This document shows, piece by piece, positions 39,501 through 49,309 of a DNA stretch of 64,000 nt (its first letter is position 1; each line of letters opens with the position of its first letter). Below the pieces are notes generated by a model. The model was not told the origin of the DNA and did not search any database. It saw only the letters and a list, made by a program, of their open reading frames with translations. The stretch comes from Thelephora terrestris (Eukaryota; Basidiomycota; Agaricomycetes; Thelephorales; Thelephoraceae): contig WIUZ02000003.1 in NCBI GenBank assembly GCA_015956445.1, forward strand, positions 2,480,001-2,544,000, read 5' to 3'. The position numbers and the translations under genes were made by a program.

Positions 39501-41259
39501 AATCCATCACTCTCCTTTCCAGATATATCATTCTGCCCTCCCACTTGCCCCTTCCTCATCATGGATTCACCAGCACTACCACAAAGTGTTCTCAAATGAA
39601 GTCAAGGTGGTTAAAGGGCTCCCAGTTGAATGGGGAAGCTGCTCCCGAACAGTTCCTCTTGCTAGTTGCCCACTTGCAATCTCATACTGGAATAACTCAA
39701 TTGCAGTTGGTCTGGTGGATGGGAACATTGTTATTCTTGATGCAACTAGTGGCAGCCAAGCAGCTGTTCTTTCTGGACACACCGATTATGTTAGATCTGT
39801 CATGTTCTCATCAGATGGGGTGTTACTTGTGTCTGGAAGTGATGATAAGACTGTGAAGGTCTGGGATGTGCAGACTGGTGGAGTTGTTAAGAGCCTTCAT
39901 GGTCACAAAAGCTATGTCTGGTCTGTTTCCATCTCAAAAGATTCCACCATGATTGTCTCGGGGGATTATCTTGGGATGATCTTCTTGTGGAATTTTAAGA
40001 CCTGGCAGGGCCATCGTGTCATTGAGCAACAGGAGGCAATATCCTATGTTACATTCTCCCCCACAGACCCCCAATGCCTCATATCCGTATCTGATGGCAA
40101 AGTTTGGCGATGTAATGCCAATGGTCAACAGACTGGACAAACAGATGGTTCTTGCTTTGCTTTCTCCCCAGATGGCACTCAGTATGTTTTGTGCAATGGA
40201 AACGTAGTCACAATTGAGCACTCTGATTTCAGAACAACTGTGGCTACATTTCATCTTCCTGATGGTTCTGCCAAAACTTGTGCTTTCTCCCCTGACGGGA
40301 GGCTTGTTGCAATTGGTACTGAGTATGATATCTATGTTTGGGACATCACCAGCAAAAGCTCCCACCCCATGGAGCAATTTAATCAACTGGGTGACATCAA
40401 GTCCCTGGCATTCTCTGCACCCTCCATTCTCATCTCAGCATCTCTTTACCACTTAATCAGACTCTGGCAGATTGGTGGTTCTGTAAAAATCCCAGTGATC
40501 TCTGATCAACAGTCCACTTCACTCACTTCACCTTCAATCTACTCTATCACTCTACAACCAAAAGATGGGATTGTTATCTCAATTGATGCAGATGGAGTGG
40601 TTAAGACCTGGGATATTTCCACTGGCCTTTGCAAAGCATCCTTCCAGACCCCAGCTGAAGGCTTCCCAACAGATGTCCGACTGATAGATGGGGAGTTGAT
40701 CACAGCTTGGAGAAATTATGATGAAATTCACATCTGGGCAACTGAGAGAGCTGAATCCCTCCATAAGCAAAAGGTGGAATCAAGATATTCCAACCTGGAG
40801 ATATCAATGGATGGGTCCAAGTTTTTTTTCCTGAGGGACAGAAAGCCCATCCAAGCCTGGGATATGTGGACAGGAGAGCCCAAGGGTACAACCGAGTCAG
40901 GTGTGAAGGTACATGAGAGTGTTCTGTATTTGGATGGTTCAAAAATCTGGGCTACACTTGAGGACTCCTCAATCCAGGGGTGGGACTTTGGAATATCAGG
41001 CTCCTCCCCTACTCCATTGCCTGACACACCTTCAGAGAGATGTCGTCTTGGATTGATCAGCAGACCTCCCAGGATCAAGGACAACCTCACTGGAAAAGTG
41101 GTTTTCCAACTGTCTGGGAGGTATGCAAAACCTACAGTGGCACAGTGGGATGGTCAGTATCTAGTTGCTGGCTATGGAACTGGGGAGGTTTTGATTTTTG
41201 ATTTCTGTCACATTTACACCCAGCAGCAACCTGGACTATACTGGTGTCCCCGTATGTAG
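36588..41259 (+). CDS. NACHT-WD40 STAND (NLR-like) protein gene
   Basis: A host gene for a STAND NTPase of the fungal NLR type, thought to act in non-self recognition and programmed cell death. The start MGLRDFIRRLKDRHRERSRA at 36588 is the basic N terminus usual for this Agaricomycete group. A Ser/Pro-rich linker and a helical N domain follow (LLAVRESADAFGPLKSVAGG). NACHT: P-loop GLAGTGKS at 37995-38018, Walker B LIIIDALDEC near 38283-38312, sensor FFITGRPEPR near 38386. The C-terminal half has WD40-like repeats, two canonical (SGHTDYVRSVMFSSDG...VKVWD, HGHKSYVWSVSISKDS) and several degenerate, ending 41259. Likely introns: 36974-37035, 37315-37365, 37494-37546, 37686-37736, 37782-37829, 39390-39438. 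The first exon junction between ~36660 and 36820 is not fixed. No mobile element lies inside it. Confidence 0.85.
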
Positions 41260-42040
41260 TAAACATCTGTTGGATAGGATGGAGTGCCAATGCAATACAA
41301 ACTAAGTATCACTGCTCTCAGTCTGAAGAAAACAGAAATGGATATAAAAGTTTTCCCTTTCATAGTTAGTCTGATTTACTCTCCATTACAGTCTCTGAAG
41401 GAAGGCCATTCCCATGACCCCCCCTTGCCACACCACCTGTACCTTTGCTCTTTGCTCCATCTGCAGTATCCCTCTCCATAGGGCTCATCGGACTACTCTT
41501 GAACCCCTTCCCTCTCCCACCTGGAGAAGGGGTAACAATCCTTGTGGTTGCCCCTCACCCAGCCACTCCCCGCTGCCTCCTCTCTAAGATGTATGCCTCA
41601 AGGGACAAGGAGATGAGATACAAGGGGGCGTAACAATTGCAATTTTTGAACCATGTGTTGATGTGTGGGCTATGCTTGAGCCAAGTTTTGAAATTTTGTG
41701 TTGAATCCTGGGTTGCTGAGGCTCTGCACCAGCAATCAAAATTTGCTCAATTTTGGTAGGTGAGTCGCAATGAGGCCTGTGGGTCTTTTGTTTGAGACAA
41801 GTGACAACCAGCGCATTAAACTGGTTGCTGTTGCTGTCCCCTGCCTATGGTGGGACACCAAACTTCAATGGATTTCCTGGCTTGCTCCCTCTGAATCAGC
41901 AGCACACTCCTACTCCTGCTTGCAAACAGCCCAAACCCTTCCATGGCCTTGAGCGTGATAGGTTTTATGATTGTGGGTCCATGTCTGAGTCTAAGTTCAG
42001 ATCCAATAAAAGTGTGGCTAGTGAAGACCATCTGTGTGAC
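41260..42040. other. Intergenic region downstream of the NACHT-WD40 gene
   Basis: No convincing gene. It holds TTTTGAA-rich low-complexity words around 41640-41760. Transcript end signals of the upstream gene would be expected here, but no specific terminator can be pointed to. Confidence 0.4.
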
Positions 42041-42049
42041 CATAACCAG

Positions 42050-42480
42050 TGTCATTAGCTCTGACCATGGTGATTGTAGCTGTGCCATCTGAGTTTGGCA
42101 TGATGAAGGAGCTGAGCTGGGCTCCTTTGCACCTGGTGCAGGTCAAATTCATTGTGTATTTCTTTCCTGACAAGGTCTGTCCATAAAAGTTATCAACCAT
42201 TGAGAAACAAAGCCTTGTTGTACACATGCCTTTGAGAATATCTCCAAGTGTCATGATCCCCGGAGGCATGATCACTGGATCCAATGTTTGCTGAAGGTAT
42301 GGGCAGGATGTCAGCTGCAGATGAAAAAAGGAACAGAGAAGTATCAGAAAAACTAACCTCGTTTGCACTCTCCTCGGCCAGGATGGCATTGGTGGGTGTG
42401 ATCTGCTCCTTCAACAACAATCCAAATCCTCCACCCTTGTTCGCTGTCGTGGCTGCATTCCTGCAGCTGTTGGATCAAGA
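42050..42480 (-). pseudogene. Unknown spliced gene fragment
   Basis: A minus-strand fragment with a clear 43-nt intron (GTTAGTTT...CATCTGCAG, 42315-42357). Before it: LLLKEQITPTNAILAEESAN. After it: LTSCPYLQQTLDPVIMPPGI, MTLGDILKGMCTTRLCFSMV, LSGKKYTMNLTCTRCKGAQL and ATITMVRAND. The CxxC pair could bind metal. It could be a downstream part of the duplicated unknown gene at 43240-49183, on the same strand. No family recognised. Confidence 0.35.
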
Positions 42481-42904
42481 GGTTTTCCCCATGTTTTCCA
42501 TGCCTTGTACTTTCCAAACATCCCAACATCCCAATGTTTTCAATGATTCTAATGTTTGCAACCTCCCGATGTTCCCGACAATTCCAATATGCTCGACATC
42601 CCAACGTCTGCGACCCCCCCTGATGTTCTCAACTTCCCGACGTTCCTGAATCTTCACGATGTTCCCCTATTCTTCTCAGTTCTCCTCCTTTTGTTGCTTA
42701 TTCATTCTCCATGCTTAGTTCCCTATCCCCTGTGACTTCACCATTGCATCATGGATCCTCAATCATCCTCCCCCTAGCTTTCTCAGAGATTCCTTAGATA
42801 TATGTATGTCTCCCTTTGTCTTAGCTAAAGAAGAATCCAATTGACTGGAGTTGTGCCCCATTCCCCAGAGTTGTGATGAGTTCCCCCTTTATCTAATAGG
42901 GAGA

Positions 42905-43145
42905 TTCTGTGTCTCCCTATTGTTTCCAGTGTCTCCCTATTGTTTCCAGTGTCTCCCTATTGTCGCCCAAGTCTCCCTATCATCTCCAGAAGCTTCCCTA
43001 TCGTCACTATTATCTCCCTATCATTACCCAAGTCTCCCTATCATCACCCAAGTCTCCCTATCGTCTCCAGTGTCTCTCTATCTTCTGCTTTGTCTTGCTA
43101 TTGTTCACTCTGGTTCCCTCTTGCTCGCTCTGGCTCCCTACTCGA
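42905..43145. repeat. Degenerate minisatellite, ~18-20 bp unit
   Basis: About ten imperfect units built on GTCTCCCTATTGTTTCCA / AAGTCTCCCTATCATCACCC. The first two or three units are nearly perfect and later ones decay. A related but looser array of CCCGATGTTCCCGACAA-type units lies at 42530-42640. No spacers of the CRISPR kind and no coding content. Confidence 0.75.
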
Positions 43146-45211
43146 TCCCAACAATAACCTACAATTTCTGACAATTCCCTACAGTTTCCTGAGGAGCTTG
43201 TCAGCACTGTACAACCACTGGACCCCCTCTCGACCCTTCCCTCTCCTAGCCATCCTGACTCTCCAGCAAATTGAGGGAAAACATTGCGTCCTGAGGGGCC
43301 TCTACAGCCTCAATGTCACCCTCTGCCGCCCTCCCGTGTTGCACTTTTCAATGTTTCCCATCCTTCTTCCTCCAGAGCCTGAACCGCTGTTTGGAAATAC
43401 TCTCACTGAGGTCCCTGTGCTCCTTGTCCTCTGGGACAGGGTCTCCTCGTGATGTGGCATCATGATTTATTGGACTATCCAGGATTGTGTTGTTCCGGGA
43501 TATGAAGTGGCTCTGCTTGGTTCCACCAGATCTGGCTTTGTCCTCATTATCCCCACCCTTGCTGCTCCGACTGCTTGAATTACAATTGTCCGATATTTCA
43601 ACCATCTGACGAACGCATTAGGTGAGGCCTTGCTTGACTGCCTTCTTGACGCTCTTGGCCTTCTCCACACTGAAACAGCTGACGATGGCAATATGCAAAT
43701 GACCTTGGAATTTTTCAAGGATCCCCAGGAGGGGTTCATTGTTCTTAACAAAGGAGTTTGTTGAGTTTGATCTGGCAGAGGGGGATCGCATCTGTTCAAA
43801 ATCCATCTGGACACAGCGGATCGCGATGAATGCAGTTTCCGACTTGCCCCAGCACCCCCCTCTCACTTATCTCCTGCCTCTATCGGTCTGCTATTGGAGG
43901 CCCCACCCCACAGCCTTGGCTTCTCGGCCCGGTGGGTATTGACGTGTGGGCAGAAGCTCCCAATCATATGCACATTCAGAATACGCAGACGATCTCGAAA
44001 AGGTGGTGACACTGGGGGCAAGGGCACCTGGAATTGGTGATTACATCCTGGTTACACGGTGAACTAGCCACAAAGCCTTTGGAGTCCGAGAGGGCAGAGA
44101 TGGCAGTCAGAAGGTTGGGTCCTCGGTTTAGAGGCGCAAGCCTCTAGGGGATCTGCGGGAAGGGAATAAACGATGAGAGGGAAAGTTGCGATGAAAGTTG
44201 GGAGAACGAAGTGGAAGACAATAGGAAAGCCAAGGAACAAAACTACCGATAACAAACTAAGGGAAACATCGGGAGACGTCGGGATAACAATGCCAAAAAG
44301 TGGGACACCAGTGGGACACAAGAGACCAGAGGGATGACGAAGATGAGATTGAGATGATGAGGAAACCGAAGGGAGGACCGTAGCAACGCTGCTAGGCCTC
44401 AGAGAGAGAGGGAGAACGCTGCTGATTGATTCTATTTTCTATCGAGTACAGGGGCCTTTATATACGATGCTAGGGACTCTGAGAGCGAAGGGAACCAAAG
44501 GGAACAAACCAAAATGATGTCAAGAGACCTTATGACAAGTCTATGACATAGGGAAGGCGGGGGATCAAAGGGAACAACGAAGGAAAGGAATGTGGTTGAG
44601 AAACGAACCAAGGGAGGTCTGGGGTCGCAAGCGGGGCGATCAATTGAGATGTGATCGGGACGCAGGGAATGGAGATAGGGAGATGAAAACTAAAGATATA
44701 AAATGTACTGAAAAGTTGGGACACGATTGGGACTGATCGGGATGTGATCGGGAGGGAATGTGAAGGAAACAAAGTCCGAGGGATACTAAATGCTAAGGAA
44801 CGCAGGTCGCAGGTCTAAGTCGCAGGTCGCAGGTCGAAAGGGGAAAACATCGGGACATCGCGAGGGAAAACATCGGGACATTGCGAAGTGGGATAAGGAG
44901 AGAGGGAAGTTGTCACGAACACATGACATACTGAGGAAAATCACACAAGTAATTCAAGACATTGGTCTTAATCGCAATCGTAGTAATAATACAAAGGAAA
45001 ACAAGAGAAAACCTAAACAAGGAGGAAAGGGTCTACCTTACAAACGCAGTCCTGATCTATCGGACAACAATGAGCAAAGTGAAAGGGGTTATACACGGAC
45101 TGAGGACAATAAGTATAATCTCGAGACACCGGATCCACCCAGCAGTCCCGGCACCCTAGCACATCATGCTCCAAACCATCGAACATGTCCTTCCTCACTG
45201 AATCCAACCCT

Positions 45212-45883
45212 TCACGGATTAGATCGAACCCATACTTCTCCTGAAGACTCGCTACCTCCAACTTCAGCCGCATTCAAACTTGGCGAGCCTTGCTTGACGG
45301 ACAACACCGCTGACCAGTACGAGTCGTCGGACTCTCGCGCGACCTCTTCTTGGTCCTCTCCACCATTTGAGGAATCGGAGCAGGACTCCAGGGAGGGGAT
45401 TGAGGGAGAGGAATTCCCTGATCCTGGTGGTGTCAGAGGGACAACGGGGGAGTAAGGAGCGGGGTCGGTGCAGTACGCCCCTTGACATTGATGTCCAAAG
45501 TATCGGTAGAGAGACTCCTGGAAAGGTTTCCAATGTTCCAAAGCAAAGTGAGAGAAGTCCTTGTTCAAACTGTTGACGACAACATACATGACATCCAGTC
45601 GACTCTCCAACTTCCTAATACGATCTTCCCTCTCTTGTTCCATCGCATCCAACAAAGGGGAAACACCGGAGGCCCACGTAGCGGTTCGGTTGGGATCTTT
45701 GTAACCGGCTTGATCCCAGAAATGAGGCGGCACATGGTGAGTGGTCAAGAAGTCCACGGCAACCCTGTTGTCGTGGGCAATGTTGGCGGGGGTATCGTAC
45801 AAGTGTTGTTCAACGTCAAAAGAAATATTGGCCTCATAAGGAGAGGCGGGGATGAAGGGGGTGGCAGCAGCGTTGAGAGACAT
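45212..45883 (-). CDS. T1-variant ORF A
   Basis: Starts MSLNAAATPFIPASPYEANI at 45883 (an open frame continues upstream but this ATG matches other copies). It has EQHLYDTPANIAHDNRVAVD, the coiled-coil EQEREDRIRKLESRLDVMYV, KDFSHFALEHWKPFQESLY, CQGAYCTDPAP and an acidic Ser-rich tail. Sequence differs clearly from the young T1 while keeping the motif order, which supports protein-level constraint. The Cys/His C block counterpart is at 45013-45273 (DVLGCRDCWVDP, YNPFHFAHCC, CVCKVDPF). Confidence 0.6.
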   Translation of the reverse strand: MSLNAAATPFIPASPYEANISFDVEQHLYDTPANIAHDNRVAVDFLTTHHVPPHFWDQAGYKDPNRTATWASGVSPLLDAMEQEREDRIRKLESRLDVMYVVVNSLNKDFSHFALEHWKPFQESLYRYFGHQCQGAYCTDPAPYSPVVPLTPPGSGNSSPSIPSLESCSDSSNGGEDQEEVARESDDSYWSAVLSVKQGSPSLNAAEVGGSESSGEVWVRSNP

Positions 45884-46525
45884 GGTAAAAGAGCTATTTG
45901 TGAAGGGGGGTGGTTGTTGTAGATTGAGGGGAGCAGAAAGGAGACGATGAGGGAGGAAAGACTGAGACATCCCACAGCCTAAATACGTCTAGATCAATGA
46001 GGCATCCAAAAGAATGACGACAATGCCCCATTATTCATTATTTTTTCAAAAAGGATAAACGAACCCTCAACCCTAATCACAATCCCATCAATCCTGAGAA
46101 ATCCCCATCGATCATGAGAAATCCCCATCACTCTTCTATTGCTACCATGAAACATGGGAAATCCCCATCAGCCTTCTATTACCACCATGAAACATGAGAA
46201 ATCCCCATTACACTCCTATTTGACTCATTCTCTATTGTTCTCCTATTCGCACTTGCTATCAATCATCCTAAGTCCCACTTCTCTGACTCGTTTACCCTGC
46301 CCTAAACTACGCACAGACCATGTTGACTCACGCTTGATTCCTTGTATGATTAATAATCATGTAGAGGATTGGGTATATAAGGGAGGGCGCTCGCTCCTTT
46401 CTTTTCCCCATTCTCAATCTCTTCTGTACTCTCTTACCAGCTACTCAATAAACAAAGTAAGCAGGGGAATCCTCCTCGCGTCTTACCTTTCGTCTGACTC
46501 ATCTAGCAGGAATTCTCCTGCCAGT

Positions 46526-47150
46526 GTATGTTCAGTGCTCCTAATCCCTTCCCCTCTACTAGTCCTGTCCAATGTCCGGTTATACCCGACGCCCGACACT
46601 CCATTTGGGAGTATAAACTCATCAGGAGTTTACAGCTTAATAGAACCTCAGGTCTATTAGCTCATCACCCTTACTATTGACCCTTTGCCACCCTTGACGC
46701 CGGAGTCACTACTCCCCCCTTTTGCTAGGAGCCAATCATCAATTTCTTTGGAAGTCCGACTTTACTGAAAGTGTGCTAGCCACCGTTTACTTCAGTGTTA
46801 GCCCTGCCTTTTACTTCCCTACTCCCCACATTCATCTCACTACCAACGTTCATACCCATTGCCCCACTATTATAGTTCTTTGGTGGGACATACCAACTGA
46901 TCTCCCTTTTCCTGTTATAGAGTATCTCAGCAACTTCAAACGGCTCAGTGATCAAGACTTTGAGCCTTTCATTCAACACCTAGTTGATTTCTGCCAAGAC
47001 TACAACTCGTCCATCCACCCTTATCAATTCAAGTCACCACTTGCTCTTGATATTCCACCCCCTCTCGTCTCCACTCCAGGAACCCCCTTTCTCAAACCCC
47101 GTGCCGACACACCTTACCCCGCTAATCCTCTAGCACCCCACAAACAGTAA
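46526..47150 (+). pseudogene. T1-variant ORF B, worn copy
   Basis: Related to T1 ORF B, best kept at 46722-47150 (GANHQFLWKSDFTESVLATV, VLWWDIPTDLPFPVIEYL, TPGTPFLKPRADTPYPANPL). The GGGTATATAAGGGAGGGCG TATA motif precedes it at ~46369. It appears broken. Confidence 0.6.
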
Positions 47151-47819
47151 GCAGGCCTTCAACCCTGACAGAAGTGTAGCGAAGCAAAGGGACAGGTGAG
47201 TCCTCGTCGGGACAGTCGGAAATGCTGAGGGACGTCTTATAGACCTCGAGCAGCAGTTGCCGATAGTCGAGAGAAGGTCGCAATTCCGGATAGTGTCCGA
47301 AATACGGTCACAACAACGGTGAGTTCATGTGCACTTTTCAATGATTGTAATTGCCAATTCCAGGTTGATTACATTTCAAATGTTACCTTGACATGTAATC
47401 CAGCCAATGTCCACCAATCCCATTTGAAATGTTCTCAACAAATTTTTCTAGGATGTTTTTGACCTGTGGCAAAAATGATACTGCAATGTAGTCAACATGT
47501 TCTTCAATCGTCCGAGATGTAATCTAAATGCGCTCAAAAACATGAGATGTTTTCACAATGTGCCCAGTGGGCACATTAAGGAAACATTACTTGGGAACAT
47601 TTTGAAGAAATTTTAAATGGAGTTGGTGACTTCAGTTGAATTACATGTCAAGGTAACATTTGAAATGTAATCAACCTGGAATCGGCGATTACAATTATTG
47701 AAAAGTGCACATGAACTCACCATGTAATCGATATGTAATCACGGATTACAGGTGCCCTTGCCCCCAGTGTGAAGAGGCTTATGGACTCGACGGGTGCGGG
47801 AAAGCAGCACGCTTCACAA

Positions 47820-48854
47820 TGTCGTGGCTGTATTTTGGATGCTATCCGGAATCACAACCTTCTCTCAACTATTGGCAACCACTGCTCGAGGTCTATAAGA
47901 CGTCCCTCAGCATTCCCGACTGTCCCAACGAGGACTTGCCTGTCCCTTTGCTTTGCTACACTTCCCCCTCTCCTTATCCCCCTTTGCGACGTCCCGACAT
48001 CCCGATGTTTTCCCTTGCGATGTCCCGATGTTTTCCCCTTTCGACCTACGACCTGCGACTTAGACCTGCAACCTGCGACCTGCGCCCTTCGACCCGCAAC
48101 CTGCGACCTGCGTTCTCCAGTATTTAGTATCCCTCGGACTTTGTTTCCCTCACGTTCCCTCACGATCACATCCCGATTAGTCCCGATTGTGTCCTGACTT
48201 TTTAGTATCTTTTGTATCTTTAGCTTTCATCTCCCCATCTCCATTCCCTGCGTCCCGATCACGTCTCAATCAATCACCCCGCTTGCGACTCCAGACCTCC
48301 CTCTGGTTCGTTTCTCAACCACATTCCTTTCCTTTGTTGTTCCCTTTGATCCCCCGCCTTCCCTATGTCATAGACTCGTCATAAGGTCTCTTGACATCAT
48401 TTTGGTTCATTCCCTTTGGTTCCCCTCGCTCTCAGAGTCCCTAGCATCGTATATAAAGGCCCCTGTACTCAATAGATCAATCAATCAATCAGCAGCGTTC
48501 TCCCTCTCTCTCTCTGAGGCCTAGCAGCGTTGCTACGGTCCTCCCTTTGGTTTCCTCATCGTCTCGATCTCGTCTTCGTCGTCCCTCTGGTCTCTTGTGT
48601 CCCGCTGGTGTCCTGCTTTTCGGCCTTGTTATCCCGATGTTTCCTGATGTTTCCCTTAGTCTGTTATTGGTAGTCTCGTTCCTTGACTTCCCTGTTGTCT
48701 TTCGCTTCGTCCTCCCGACTTATCGCGACTTTCCCTCTCACTGTTCATTTCCTTCCCGCAGATTTCCTAGAGGCTCGCGCCTCTAAACCGAGGACCTGAC
48801 CTTCTGACTGCCATCTCTGCCCTCTCAGACTCCAAAGGCTTTGTGGCTAGTTCA
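47820..48854 (+). repeat. 1-kb solo LTR (family E), copy 2, TSD ACAA
   Basis: Starts TGTCGTGGCTG, ends GGCTAGTTCA, flanked by ACAA (47816-47819 and 48855-48858). The unoccupied site is in the other gene copy at 21955-21970 (CTTCACAAATGCACTGG). It has a TATA box GTATATAAAGGCCCC at ~48449 and a CGACCTGCGACTTAGACCTG tandem repeat at 48040-48115. Same family as 44060-47315 in opposite orientation. Confidence 0.88.
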
Positions 48855-49309
48855 ACAAATGCACTGGTTTCCGGGGAGGACAACAATTAACCGTGACAAT
48901 CCGCCAAGTTGGAGGAAGCAACCATGCCAAAAGTCAAGACTTGACCTTTTCACTGTGCTCCTTTCTTCCTTTCAAAGGCACCCATCAATGTACAGGGTTT
49001 TTCGTGGGTGGTGTGGTAGATGAGTGGAATCCACATTCTTGTCTCCTTCTGTGTGGTTCAACAATAGCCATTCTGCATAGGGTTCTTCACGAATTGGTCT
49101 TTGGACTGGAACACAGAAATGCAAAACACACATCTCCTGTTGAAGTGGGAGGTCTGTGCCCGGTTATTGGGTCAACCGACACCTGTCAGGGCTACTCTAC
49201 CCCAACAACTACCAGTGCACTGAGCCGACTCTGCAGAGTACTCACTAGTCCAACTAGCTGTGAGAGAAAGATCACTTCTCTATTCTTCCGGTAGGTTGTC
49301 CGAGGTCAC

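Larger units (their letters stand above)
44911..47170 (+). mobile_element. T1 variant (2260 bp), TSD GAAGT
   Basis: Starts TGTCACGAACACATGACA at 44911, ends TCAACCCTGACA at 47170, flanked by GAAGT (44906-44910 and 47171-47175). The unoccupied site is visible in the partner LTR near 47968 (GGGGGAAGTGTAGC on the minus strand). Layout as in T1. It is more like the variant at 22477 than the young copies. ORF A is open; ORF B appears worn. Confidence 0.9.
44060..47315 (-). repeat. 1-kb solo LTR (family E), copy 1, TSD ACGG, split by a T1 variant
   Basis: On the plus strand it starts TGAACTAGCCACAAAGCC and ends GGTCACAACA, flanked by ACGG (44056-44059 and 47316-47319). Net length is ~991 bp. Its inverted partner lies at 47820-48854. 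It contains a TATATAAAGG-type box (minus strand, ~44460) and a short ACCTGCGAC-type tandem repeat. No internal retroelement genes accompany it. A T1 variant (44911-47170) is nested inside. Confidence 0.82.
44010..47769. mobile_element. CACTG foldback element 6 (orthologous to element 4), split by an LTR
   Basis: Starts CACTGGGGGCAAGGGCACC at 44010, ends CCCCCAGTG at 47769, flanked by TGA (44007-44009, 47770-47772). It occupies the same site in the duplicated gene as element 4, so both descend from one insertion. The LTR at 44060-47315 was inserted 50 bp from its left end. Confidence 0.88.
43240..49183 (-). pseudogene. Duplicated unknown gene, copy 2, shattered by insertions
   Basis: A second copy of the region at 21110-22302, more complete at its 3' side. 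Minus-strand blocks: the TLYIDGC-type block at 48860-49180, the HTHSPPF-type block at ~43880-44009, NNEPLLGILEKFQGHLHIAI with VSCFSVEKAKSVKKAVKQGL (43618-43866), and a hydrophilic block (43348-43605: SSRSSKGGDNEDKARSGG, FRLWRKKDGKH). A foldback (44010-47769) and LTRs at 44060-47315 and 47820-48854 interrupt it. T2 truncates it at 49184. Function unknown. Confidence 0.45.

Noticed and set aside
42905-43145. Possible CRISPR array
   Set aside because: Units are directly adjacent and degenerate, without unique spacers, and the genome is fungal.
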